From: Neoarius graeffei
Taxonomy: Eukaryota > Chordata > Actinopteri > Siluriformes > Ariidae
Assembly: GCF_027579695.1 (NCBI RefSeq)
Contig: NC_083574.1
Coordinates: 47,363,059-47,427,058, forward strand
DNA length: 64,000 nt
Direction of reading: 5' to 3'
This document shows, piece after piece, positions 23,584 through 34,600 of the stretch (position 1 is its first letter; each line of letters starts with the position of its first letter). The position numbers and the translations under genes were made by a program. Under the pieces are notes generated by a model. The model had not been told where the DNA came from, made no database searches, and worked only from the letters and a program-made list of their open reading frames with translations.

Positions 23584-25524
23584 ACCCGGAACAAATTAGT
23601 AACAAGCTGAAAATTTCAGAATATGTTCAGAATACCTTTAGGAATAACATACTAAAAGTCCCCGGAAATCCCCCTTGTGCTCTCTGAGAAATTCAAGATG
23701 GCGTCCAAAATGGCTGCCAAATGGAGATCTGCCCATATCTCAGGCCCAAAACAAAATATTAATGCAATTAAAAGGTCAGAATATATGTTTTGTAGGGTAG
23801 GAGAGTAAATTCCAACATGTATTAATTACATTGTGTATTAACATTATATAATAACAATGTACACATTATTATAACAGTATATTTGTGTATAATGTGTTCG
23901 CTTGCCATGTCTGGTTAGATTGTCATATTTTTGGCACTGGGAGTTTCACTAAAACCAAAAACATCATGAACTCCAAAACATTACCTTCAATCCATTATAA
24001 CAATTTATTTACATATATTGTTCATTATAACAAGAAGCTAATCCAACACAATAAATCATGGCGACTGAGTGTTCCTCAAATAATTAACCTATTTACAAGA
24101 AGACAACTGGTCACTGTTCTATAACTTTCAACTTCAACAATCAATAAATCGAACACATCAGTCAACCAGACAATCATATTTAATTGGTAGATTCATATAC
24201 CAATACATCTATCATAAATCAATCCATAAATCAATCAATCAATGCAGTCATCATCCTCATCAGATTCGGCAGAAACCGGTTCTTCAGTTTCTCCCTCATG
24301 ATCTAACAAAGATGGCATTGGTGCTGCATTCGTGCATGTTTGACCACTGCACTTTGTACACAGGGCAGAGCAGTGTACCTCCATCTTCCTGCAGCCACAT
24401 GACACTCCACAGCCATCTGCTCTGCAACCACAAGAGACCATGTTGAGCAGAGTGTCTGGAGCAATGGGGCGGTCAGTTTCAACTGGTGTCAAAATATCCT
24501 CCAGTTTCCATCCCCAATCTGTAGGCTGCAGGGGCCTTTCCATCCATTCTTGAACAGTGAGATAAGTTCTGAATGAATGTTGTTTAGCTGCAGCACTTGT
24601 TGGAGGTAAAGTTGCCAACTGGAAGGATGAGGAAAGTGGAGTTCGGCTGATTCCCTTCTTATAAGCAATGAATCGGAACTCATCCAGTGATTCACAGCTG
24701 GAACCTCCATAGAGCTTCAGGAGGAAGCGTTCACCTGCTTGTTGTACTTGCTGATGGGTATTTTCAGCATTTATGAATGTGTCAAGTTCATCATACTTCA
24801 CATTCTTCTTATGCACCAGATTGAAAGCCTTCCGCTTCCCTTGGCGATACAAAGCAGATACAGTGTCACATCCAGTTATAGCATGTAACACCATAAGATG
24901 TTTACTGGTGTTACCAATGCTGTCCTGAATGTCATTTATCCTGTATACAGTTATGGGGTTCTTGCAACATAACATATACAGGTCCATGTTTGTGGAAGCT
25001 TTTTGTCATGAAAGTCGCCGGAATGTTGAAGAAGTGTACTGAAACAGCTTGCCATTGTAGTTTTAGAAGATAGAGTTCTCAAATTTAATTTCCCTTTAAT
25101 ATTTTATCAAAGCTTAAAGATGCACTAAATATTAAGGAAATTGATGTCTAATTGTTGTCTTACATTATGTTCATGTATGTAGGTAGCCTACTAAGCTAAT
25201 CTGTCAATCATGTCAACCATCAAATTCCATGTAATTTCCACATTAATGACCTTGTAATCTTGGTTAATTTTAATTTTAACAGTGTGACAATGGTGAATTT
25301 GCATTGCTTGTATGAGAGAACATATAATTTAACATTTTAATTGCATTTATATTATGTTTTATCCCTGAGATATTGAAAAATCTCCAATCGGTGGCCATTT
25401 TGGACGCCATCTTGAATTTCTCAGAGAGCCCAAGGTGGATTCCCGGGGACTTTTAGTATGTTACTCCTAAGGGTATTCTGAACATATTCTGAAAAATTCA
25501 GCTTGTTACTAATTTGTTCCGGGT
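23584..25524. mobile_element. Inverted-repeat unit carrying the GCDT/cysteine-rich gene
   Basis: Two arms of about 170 bp (23584-23757 and 25356-25524) are near-perfect inverted copies. They share ACCCGGAACAAATTAGTAAC at the tips, then AATATGTTCAGAATACC, AACATACTAAAAGTCCCCGG and AAGATGGCGTCCAAAATGGC. They enclose the minus-strand ORF at 24987-24235. This may be a separate transposon inserted in the THAP element, or the original body of one element. No clear target duplication is seen at the arm tips. Confidence 0.65.
24235..24987 (-). CDS. GCDT-motif, cysteine-rich protein (possible FEN/PIN-like nuclease)
   Basis: A 250-residue ORF. Residues 1-50 hold a (T)xMDLYML segment and, 34 residues later, HAITGCDTVSALYRQGKRKAF. 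The spacing and the G-C-D plus glycine/lysine-rich follow-up resemble the acidic active-site strands and helical clamp of FEN1/XPG-type nucleases, but this is inference. Residues 158-160 are WGW, and 186-218 form a nine-cysteine CxCx4Cx3CxCx6Cx3CxxCx4C cluster like CXC/tesmin zinc-binding repeats. The tail is acidic. The start is uncertain: an in-frame TGA lies 8 codons upstream, and 5' exons may be missing. A homologous C-terminal half is encoded at 57485-57886. It is likely mobile-element encoded; I cannot name the family. Confidence 0.6.
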   Translation of the reverse strand: MDLYMLCCKNPITVYRINDIQDSIGNTSKHLMVLHAITGCDTVSALYRQGKRKAFNLVHKKNVKYDELDTFINAENTHQQVQQAGERFLLKLYGGSSCESLDEFRFIAYKKGISRTPLSSSFQLATLPPTSAAAKQHSFRTYLTVQEWMERPLQPTDWGWKLEDILTPVETDRPIAPDTLLNMVSCGCRADGCGVSCGCRKMEVHCSALCTKCSGQTCTNAAPMPSLLDHEGETEEPVSAESDEDDDCID

Positions 25525-25815
25525 TGGACTCAATTTTGAGCTAATGCTCTTGAGCTATTATCAAATATTTTGCTTCATTCAAGGATAAAACTAAGAAGCC
25601 ATAAACTAGAAGACGTGCCTGCCAATATTATCCTAAATGTATCACGGATCAGGCATAGTCGTAAGCTTATTATGTTAGCCGTTTGCATGCTCCATTAGGA
25701 ACTATGTATTCAGTGTAGCATACGGCTTACATGATATAAGCAGTGTTTACACATGCAAGACAACAATACACAATATTAAAATATTGATTCTGTAACATTA
25801 TTTTAATAATGTTAC

Positions 25816-26040
25816 CAACCTTGTGGTGTTCAATGCTGGGCTGTCTGCCTGTCCGCTGTCCATCTCGGGGTCGGAGTCGCTCTCAGATTGCACAGTAACA
25901 GGTTCAAACCTGTACGGTTGGATGCACCTGTGTTCGTCATCACTTGATTCTTCCAATCTATCCCACTCACAACACAATTCTAGACTCCCAGAAGAGGAAG
26001 AGCTAGAGAGTTCACCGGCGTTTTCATGTGCCATTTCCAT
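25816..26040 (-). CDS. Acidic YxFEP-motif protein, first exon
   Basis: A 75-codon exon starting MEMAHENAGE, with a Ser run (12-17), a DDEH-containing acidic stretch, IQPYRFEP at 40-47 and then SESDSDPEMDSG. It closes at a donor-like TTG|GTAACA. Fish and invertebrate genomes hold many mobile-element-associated proteins with such an acidic leader and a YxFEP block before a P2X7-C-like cysteine domain; that later domain is not visible here. The exon is divergently placed relative to the THAP exon at the other end of the TTAA element. Confidence 0.5.
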
Positions 26041-26257
26041 TGAGTAGAACAGCCAGTGAACCGCAGCGTGTTCTTCCGTTGACGTCACAACATGGCCGCG
26101 AGCCATGGACCCAGTTTTCTTGCGCTGTGCAATTAAAAGTTGGATATTCGTGTAACAACAGCTTCTTTTCACGTAATTATAACAGAAATCTAACATTTGC
26201 CATGTTGTATAGTTTATTTAAGAAATTGCATAGAGTCATGTTCGTGTCATCAGCACT

Positions 26258-27063
26258 TTAAGGCCATATGTCTTGAAAACCAAAAAAGTACAACAAAACA
26301 AATGAAGCATAAATGGGAGGAAGCTGGAGTCAATGTACAAGTATGTGACCGAACTGTGAGAAATCACCTAAAGGAAATGGGATTTTCATATAGGAAAGCT
26401 AAAAGAAAACCATCATTGACACCTAAACAGAAAAGAACAAGACTACAATGGGCTAAGGAGAAGCAATCATGGACTGTGGATGACTGGATGAAAGTTATCT
26501 TCAATGATGAATCACGAATCTGCATTGGACAAGGTGATGATGCTGGAACTTTTGTTTGGTGCCGTTCCAGTGAGATTTATGAAGAGGACTGCCTGAAGAA
26601 AACATCCAAATTTCCACAATCCTTGATGATATGGGGCTGCATGTCAGGCAAAGGCACTGGGGAGATGGCTGTGGTTACTTCTTCAATAAATGCACAGGTT
26701 TACATTGACATTTTGGACAGTTTTCTTATCCCTTCAATTGAAAAGATGTTTGGGGATGAGGAAATAATTTTCCAAGATGACAATGCATCGTGCCATAGAG
26801 CAAAAACTGTGAAAGCATTCCTTGGTGAAAGACACATCCAGTCATGGCCTGCAAATAGTCCAGATCTCAACCCAATAGAAAACTTGTGGTGGAAATTGAA
26901 AAAATGGTCCACGACAAGGCTCCGGCCTGCAAAGCTGATCTGGCAACTGCAATCAGAGAGTTGGCACCAGATTGATGAAGAATACTGTTTGTCACTCATC
27001 AAGTCCATGCCTAAGAGACTGCGAGCCGTTATAAAAGCCAGAGGTGGCGCAACTAAGTACTAG
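26258..27063 (+). pseudogene. Tc1 transposase, C-terminal piece
   Basis: Continues the transposase after the TTAA insertion. It contains KVIFNDESRI (first catalytic Asp), the QDDNASCHRAK block (second Asp) and WPANSPDLNPIENLWW (Glu), and ends ARGGATKY. Between about 26901 and 26960 the frame reads an atypical STTRLRPAKLIWQLQ stretch, while the +1 frame there reads the family-like HDKAPACKADLATAI, so two compensating indels have scrambled about 20 residues. Confidence 0.88.
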
Positions 27064-27336
27064 TGATGTGTTTTGAATGTTCTTTTGTTTGTCTGTTTTT
27101 CATGATTCCATATTTTTTTCCCTGTGCTTGGTCTATAAAAGTAACAATTACTGACTTCCACAATGCTTTTTCTTCATTTCTTTTAGTGTTTCTGAAGGCC
27201 AAGAAGTTGCACTTTGGAATGACTTTATTATTGTATCATGTTTGTGATCTGAGTTTGTTCTACAGAATAAAACGTCTGAATGAGTGGTCATTCAAGACTG
27301 GTGATTGCATACTTTTTGCCAGGGGTTGTATTACAG

Positions 27337-27515
27337 ACATTTAGCAGACACTCTTATCTAGAGCAACATACAACATACCCAGAGTAGCCTGGGGAGCAGT
27401 TGGGAATGGGTTAGGTACCCTGCTCAAGGGCACTTCAGCCGTTATTGCTGGTCCAGGGAATTGAACCAGCAACCTTTTGGTCCCAAAGCTGCTTCTCTAA
27501 CCAATAAGCCATGAC
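27337..27515 (-). repeat. tRNA-derived SINE with GTCTGCTAAATG tail
   Basis: On the minus strand the head has A box (TGGCTTATTGGTTAGAG) and B box (GGTTCAATTCC), and the 3' end has GATAAGAGTGTCTGCTAAATG, the tail shared by V-SINE/HE-like fish SINEs. It lies directly beside the Tc1 element. Confidence 0.75.
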
Positions 27516-27559
27516 TTCCACAAATATAAAATGAAAACACGTGCGTAAACAAAATTGTT

Positions 27560-27565
27560 TTTATT
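27560..27565 (-). promoter_or_regulatory. mapk12: Candidate poly(A) signal for mapk12
   Basis: AATAAA on the minus strand about 970 bp after the mapk12 stop codon. Another AATAAA-like site lies inside the mariner remnant near 28133. Which one is used cannot be decided from sequence. Confidence 0.3.
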
Positions 27566-27885
27566 GAAAATATAAGCAGAACTTTGGTTACAGACAATTA
27601 GTTGTAAATTTATTTGCATAAGTACTTTGTTAAAAACATAAGATGTACATAGTTCCATATGTAACTGGACTCAAATGTGTCCATGGACCACAGTGAACCA
27701 TATAATTGCAGACAAACTCCTGCTCAAAGAAATAATTGCATTTATGCCTCTGTGTTACAGTATACTCATGAATAAGTCATGCTGTGTCCTAATAATGGCA
27801 TGTGGATAGTACTGATTGACCACCTACATAGGAGCGCTTATTGGGAAACAGTGGGTTATACAGTCCATAAATTGTGAGAGAGATA

Positions 27886-28436
27886 TACAGGGTGTTTCAA
27901 AAAATGAGATATATCTTTATAACTTTGCCATTTCTCGTTCAATTGACCTCAAATTTTAACAGCATGTGTGGAAACAGGTCAAAATTTTATGTTTTTAGGT
28001 CTAGAAATGCCATTCACTGGAAAAGAAAAGGTGTTTTGTGCATTAAAGTACACTCGAACACAGTCGGATAAGACTGTGCAGCGTACATTTATGAGAGAAT
28101 TCTCTCTTTTTTTTTTTTTTTTTTTATTTGCACCAACTGCAATGCAGATTTGGACATGGCACAAGAAGTTCAAAGAGGAAGGCTGTGCATGCAGGGCAAA
28201 AGGATCCGGATGACCACCAGCATCAGAAGAGACAGTCGAGCGGGTTCGCAAATATTGAAAATTTGTGAAATTATTCATGGAATCCACATACCTTTGAATT
28301 TCTCATTCAAATTTTGAGGAATAAATCTTATATTGCTCAACATTGATCCTGTTCAGTTTAATTTGTCTAGACTATGTAGTTTCTGGGATATTTACATCTC
28401 AGATATCAATTTTTTTTTTTTTAAAAACACCCTGTA
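27886..28436. mobile_element. Mariner-like remnant with CAGGGTGTTTC ends
   Basis: Ends TACAGGGTGTTTCAAAAAA (left) and AAAAACACCCTGTA (right) are inverted. The interior has a broken ORF reading FCALKYTRTQSDKTVQRTF and, past a poly-T interruption, IWTWHKKFKEEGCACRAKG, which matches the helix-turn-helix start of MLE/IS630-type transposases. The rest of the gene is deleted. It lies within the probable mapk12 3' UTR or just after it. Confidence 0.7.
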
Positions 28437-28536
28437 TATTTTTTTTTATACCACCATCCCACCCCACCCCCCAGTGGGTCATATGACTAGAGATACAGCA
28501 CACTTTGCTTTAGATGTTTGAGTCCAATGTGGAAGC

Positions 28537-28610
28537 TCAGAGTGATGTCTCTTTCTGCACAGGTCTCAATGGTGGAGGCTGGAAGGTAAGAATCTCACTA
28601 AATGTGACTC
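28537..28610 (-). CDS. mapk12: mapk12 coding exon 12
   Basis: Last coding exon, 74 nt with its TGA at 28537-28539. It encodes R340 (shared codon) [18 protein letters not shown] then KETSL. The acceptor is CCAG|GA. The C-terminal ETSL is the PDZ-binding motif. Confidence 0.95.
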
Positions 28611-31600
28611 CTGGACAGAAGAAGAGAGTGGGTGAGAGACATAGAAAGACCAAAGAAAAGAGAGGATGACTCCTCAGTATGTAATAACTAAAACACAGGC
28701 TGTTAGACTGAAAGTACTGGATGAACCATCCTCTGTGCCAAGTAGCAAGTCATCACTTTCTACGATAGTGATATTCAAAAAACAAGTCTCAACAAGAAGA
28801 CAGTAATCTCTATCCCCTGCCCTATATACCAAGTTTCAAGTTCTGCTGCAGGAAACCAACCCTACCTCTTTACACGGACCTCAGCAGCCCATGGCATAAA
28901 CCCACCAGACCGTTGGTCCAGGTGAGCTAAAAATTAAAATCTCTCACATTTCTTAGTATCAAAAGGCACATATACATTACTTAATCAACACATATACCAA
29001 CTTTCAAGACCATACCACTCAGTTTTGAAGTTCTGCTCTGGAAACAAAACCTACCCCTAAAACTAACCTGAGAGACTAAGTCTGAAATTGTTTCCATGGA
29101 AACTCATCTCATCTCATTATCTGTAGCCGCTTTATCCTGTTCTACAGGGTCGCAGGCGAGCTGGAGCCCATCCCAGCTGACTACGGGCGAAAGGCGGGGT
29201 ACACCCTGGACAAGTCGCCAGGTCATCACAGGGCCGAAACATAGACACAGACAACCATCTACACTCACATTCACACCTACGGTCAATTTAGAGTCACCAG
29301 TTAACCTAACCTGCATGTCTTTGGACTGTGGGGGAAACCGGAGCACCCGGAGGAAACCCACGCGGACACGGGGAGAACATGCAAACTCCGCACAGAAAGG
29401 CCCTCGCCGGCCACGGGGCTCGAACCCGGACCTTCTTGCTGTGAGGCGACAGCACTAACCACTACACCACCGTGCCGCCCTTCCATGGAAACATGAATTA
29501 AAATCTCAAATGTTAGTATGAAAAGGCACATCTACTGTACATCACCTTGTTAACATGTATACCAAGTTCCAAATCCAGATCATGAATAGTTTTGGATATA
29601 TGCTCCGGAAACAAACATTGCTCTTAGAAACTAAGTCAAAATTATTTTTTTTTTAAATGTAAAAATTTGAATAATACTTTTTTTCAAAAATCCAAATTAG
29701 CAAAAGGCACCAGTTCACATGTTCCTTGATATATTATATACACAAAAGTTTCATGAAGATATCTTCAGTAGTTTTAAAAGATCTCATCTCATCTCATTAT
29801 CTCTATCCACTTTATCCTGTCCTACAGGGTCGCAGGCAAGCTGGAGCCTATCCCAGCTGACTACGGGCAAAAGGCGGGGTACACCCTGGACAAGTCGCCA
29901 GGTCATCACAGGGCTGACACATAGACACAGACAACCATTCACACTCACATTCACACCTACGGTCAATTTAGAGTCACCAGTTAACCTAACCTGCATGTCT
30001 TTGGACTGTGGGGGAAACCGGAGCACCCGGAGGAAACCCACGCGGACACGGGGAGAACATGCAAACCCCGCACAGAAAGGCCCTCGCCGGCCACAGGGCT
30101 CGAACCCGGACCTTCTTGCTGTGAGGCGACAGCGCTAACCACTACACCACCGTGCCGCCCCAGTTTTAAAAGATATGACCTGGAAATGAAGACATGACTG
30201 GATGGACAGCCAGCTGGATGGACGGAAGGAACCAGTTTCTATATCCCTCACCAAACTTAATTTGGGCGGGGGGATAACAATTTGGCAACAGCCTCGGCCA
30301 AAGACCTTAAATTGTAATGGGAAACTCAAGATGCTTTGACCAAACATCTATACTTTAAATTCTTTCGACTGATCCATTCCCTTTAGTACGGTCATTCTGC
30401 TGTAACGGACCTGAACTGCACTCGGCCATCTCTTGGGTGGTTGCAAAAGATAAGGCATATTTTGTTCAAAGCTTCCATGCATGACAAGTAGATGAAGAAA
30501 AAGTTTGAGATGAGTTTTTATGAGATCACCTTCAGTGAATTTATGGAGGTTTTGGTACACAGAAAGCTAAAATAGAACACCAAAACATACTGGAAAGATG
30601 CACAGTATCTGGGCGGCACGGTGGTGTAGTGGTTAGCACTGTCGCCTCACAGCAAGAAGGTTCTGGGTTCGAGCCCAGCGGCTGGCGAGGGCCTTTCTGT
30701 GTGGAGTTTGCATGTTCTCCCCGTGGCTGTGTGGGTTTCCTCCGGGTGCTCCGGTTTCCCCCACAGTCCAAAGACATGCAGGTTAGGTTAACTGGTGACT
30801 CTAAATTGACCGTAGGTGTGAATGTGAGTGTGAATGGTTGTCTGTGTCTATGTGTCAGCCCTGTGATGACCTGGCGACTTGTCCAGGGTGTACCCTGCCT
30901 TTCGCCCGTAGTCAGCTGGGATAGGCTCCAGCTCGCCTGCGACCCTGTAGAACAGGATAAAGCGGCTAGAGATAATGGATAGATACACAGTATCTCACGC
31001 ATCTGTGCATGGCAGCAAAAAATAAATAAAATAAACCCAACACAAGGGTGGGGAAGGAGGGAGAGAGAGAGAGAGAGAGAGAGTGTGCAGGAAATAATAC
31101 ATGGAGGCTGGGTTGACATGCGTGCCTGTATGATACGACTTCATCATGCTACCGTACCATCACAGGCAGAAACTGGAAAAACACCGTTCCTATAACCGGA
31201 GCCGAGTGTGTGGTACAGGGTGTTTCAAAAAAATTTGATATTAGAGATGTAAATATCCCAGAATATCATCAAATTTTCTGAAAACACCCTGTATTTCAAG
31301 GGTGAGCAGCACACAGGGTACTTCACTCTACCAGATCCAGCAAGGCTAACGAGGGGGAGGGGGCGCATCTCCAAAATACTGGCAATTTTCAAGGTCATGT
31401 TACAGTGCAAGCACCTACGCTCTAACGATTATTTTTGTACAGAATGAGAAAATAAATCCCAACTGCAACTGTGCAAGCAACATTATAAAAATCACAACAT
31501 GCATGCCTGACTTCACTGTTAACAAAGGATTCACAGTGCATTAAACAAGTCAAGTCCACCACTTACGTTTCCATTGCTCCAGTGACTGCTCAGCATTGTC

Positions 31601-34600
31601 CAGTGAGTGATCATATGGCAGTGCTTCAGTTTTCTCCTCTGGGTCATAAAACTCAGAGAAGTAGGGTAGAGCCATACCTTGAGCTGCCGTCACTCTGCAT
31701 TCCGGGTCCAACAGCAGCATGGACTCTATCACGGCAATTGCTGCAGGCCGTATAAAATCACAGATATTCAAGTCTTCTTCATTCACAATAATAACATCTT
31801 TAGCTTAAGCTAGAGTGTTTTGCATTCCAATTTAAGTGTGGTGGCCTTAGAAAACCCTTCACATAGTGAAACTGACATTTTCTACTATGTGATGTTCTGT
31901 AAAAAAAAAAAAAAAAAAAAAAGGATATTCCTGAAGTAAATCATGTTTCTCTTTAGCACATCTCACTCACAAGGAACATCTCATCTCATTATCTGTAGCC
32001 GCTTTATCCTGTTCTACAGGGTCGCAGGCAAGCTGGAGCCTATCCCAGCTGACTACGGGCGAAAGGCGGGGTACACCCTGGACAAGTCGCCAGGTCATCA
32101 CAGGGCTGACACATAGACACAGACAACCATTCACACTCACATTCACACCTACGGTCAATTTAGAGTCACCAGTTAACCTAACCTGCATGTCTTTGGACTG
32201 TGGGGGAAACCGGAGCACCCGGAGGAAACCCACGCAGACACGGGGAGAACATGCAAACTCCACACAGAAAGGCCCTTGCCGGCCACGGGGCTCGAACCCA
32301 GGACCTTCTTGCTGTGAGGCGACAGTGCTAACCACTACACCACTGTGCCGCCCCACAAAGAATATATTATAGAATTTATTATATTACATATAGTTTAAAT
32401 ATGCAGGTGATTGTAGAAAATCATGTGCGCCGATTATCAAGAAATGGTCCACATTTCTCGACCAGTCACCTCGAGCGACTCTGCCAAATGGCAGCCAATC
32501 ACTTCATCACCATGAATGAGTAAGAATTACAAGTTATGAAAGAAATTCTGCTCCTAAAAGCACTAAAGATGCTATGAAGTTTGGTCTAAAACTTTTCAAA
32601 AGGTAAAGTGGGATTGTGCTTTATTTTATCTATTTCAAAACAAAGTATTTTATGTGAATCGGCGTAGATAAGTGACAAGTCTGCGCACATTACATTTGCA
32701 TGTCGCTTTTGAAATTTTTATTTTTAAAATTAATCACCTGCATATTTATACTAAAACAGTTATCCACCTCAGGCTCAGTGAATAATAACCTTGACTTTCT
32801 CTCTCTTCTTATTAATCAAATGTACCATGTACTGAGAGGCTCCGGTTGAAATTATGGATTCTCTGAGGTGACTGGCATAGTACTATTTTCTGAGGGGCTG
32901 CGAATTTGATTAAGTCGGCTATATAGCTTGAAATTGTGACGTCAGTTCATGGTATATCCAGGACATAACCATGACTGACTCACACCATATCAGGGATGAG
33001 AATGAAAAATATTTAAAAAGTCTGAAAAAACCAGGGCGGGGCCCATGGCCCAGGGGCTAATGATTTTTGGCTATTTTATTTATTTTCTTTATTATTAGAC
33101 AGGGAGATTATTGGACAGGGAGATTATTAGAGAGGGAGATTATTATTAGACAGGGAGATTATTAGACAGGGAGATTATTATTAGACACGGAGATTATTAT
33201 TAGACACGGAGATTATTGTGTGTAATCTGAGCTGAAGTGGGTTTTGTGCTTTGTTTTTTTGGGGCGCGCGCGTGCTCTCTCTGCCATGCCAATCCTGTAG
33301 GCTGCGCTGACTCAGCTGAAAACTCTTCGTCCTCGAGAAAAGAGATAAAAGCCCGCCCACACTGAAAGCTGATTGGCTTATTTTGCTGAGTAACCCAATC
33401 AGGATGCTCTTTGTCTGGCATGCGCTACATGAACAAGCACACAGTCTCCCTCGCGCGCGCACATTCTAAGATGCGTGATGCAGACCTTAATGTTGTGTGC
33501 GCACGCTCAAAAACGATCATTTTGGTCTGAAAAAGTCAGAAATCTGCCGATCGGCGGAAAATTCTCATCCCTGCATATCCAGTTTTTTATTTTTTTTGAC
33601 GTCACGAGATACATTGCTTAAATCAATAGTGGAACTATTGCATGTCATGTGAGCCATCTTTGGCCAATCACTACACGGAAATTTTTTGATGAGGGATATA
33701 ATCACCAATATTCACATCACCTTTAGAGAATAATTGTTAAATATATTATAAATACAGGACATTTTTTGATGGAATAAAAACATGTATTCTATTCCCTTCT
33801 AGCAGGTTTCATTCATTTGGTTTGATAGCATGCAATATTGTTAGCATATCGCTTATCCTACATATATTATGCCACTCTACCCAATGGAGAAGGAGCGTTG
33901 AATATGGTTTACGATGTCTTGACAACCATACAATGTCACATATCGGAGATATAAAACTTCCATACTAGCGAGCGAGCGTCTGTAACAATTTGTAAACAAA
34001 CATGGCCGCCAGGTTTGTTTCATTAAATATGGAAGATTTTGAGAGAACTTTGAAAGAGAAAGATGCGCTGAATGCCTGAAAGGAATGTGTATGTATAATA
34101 ATGGCTTTTTTTGCAGTACTTGTCTTCAACTCATACAATATCATGCTAGCTGAATGGAATATATCTGATATACCACTTAATGGCAGCAAATATTATTTAA
34201 ATATAACACTAATCAGCCATAACACCAAGACCACTGAGAGGTGAAGTGAATAACATTGATTATCTCATTACGTTGGCAGCAGTCATGAGGCAGGATGTAT
34301 TGGGCAGCAAGAGAACGGGCAGTTCTTTAAATTGAGGTGTTGGAAGCAGGAAAAACGGGCAAGCATAAGGATCTGAGCAACTTTGACAAAAGCCAAATTG
34401 TGATGGCTAGATGACTGGGTCTGAGCATCTCCTAAAGGGCACATGCTGAGGGGTGTTCCTGGTATACACTGCCTAGTACCAACCAAAAGTGGTCCAAAGG
34501 AGGACAACCGGTGAACCAGTGACCACGTTATGGGTGTGAGAGGCTCACTGATTTGCATGGGGCACGAAGCCTAGCCCATATGGTCCAATCCCACAGAAGA

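Larger units (their letters stand above)
22537..26257. mobile_element. 3.7-kb TTAA-flanked THAP element (Kolobok-like)
   Basis: A 15-bp perfect terminal inverted repeat (AGTGCTGATGACACG) at both ends is flanked by exact TTAA duplications (22533-22536 and 26258-26261). Removing one TTAA plus the element restores the reading frame of the host Tc1 transposase across KLK|AIC, which proves the borders. TTAA target choice together with a THAP-domain protein fits the Kolobok superfamily; piggyBac also uses TTAA but lacks THAP. It carries a plus-strand THAP exon at the left, a minus-strand acidic YxFEP exon at the right, and an inverted-repeat unit with a GCDT/cysteine-rich ORF between. No complete transposase is seen, so it is probably rearranged. 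Confidence 0.8.
21906..27328 (+). mobile_element. Tc1-like transposon, split by a nested element
   Basis: Terminal inverted repeats start CAACCCCTGGCAAAAAGTATGG-like at 21906 and end with the complement at 27328, with TA on both sides. Matching subterminal blocks (CGTTTTATTCTGTAGAACAA and its complement) lie inside. The element codes for a transposase on the plus strand, interrupted in codon sequence at a TTAA by the THAP element (22537-26257). Without the insert it would be about 1.7 kb, the normal Tc1 size. Confidence 0.9.

Noticed and set aside
33181-33462. Minus-strand ORF conserved in two MITE copies (also 62424-62630)
   Set aside because: Conservation is explained by copy similarity of the MITE. 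Both strands show similar divergence, and no protein family is recognised.
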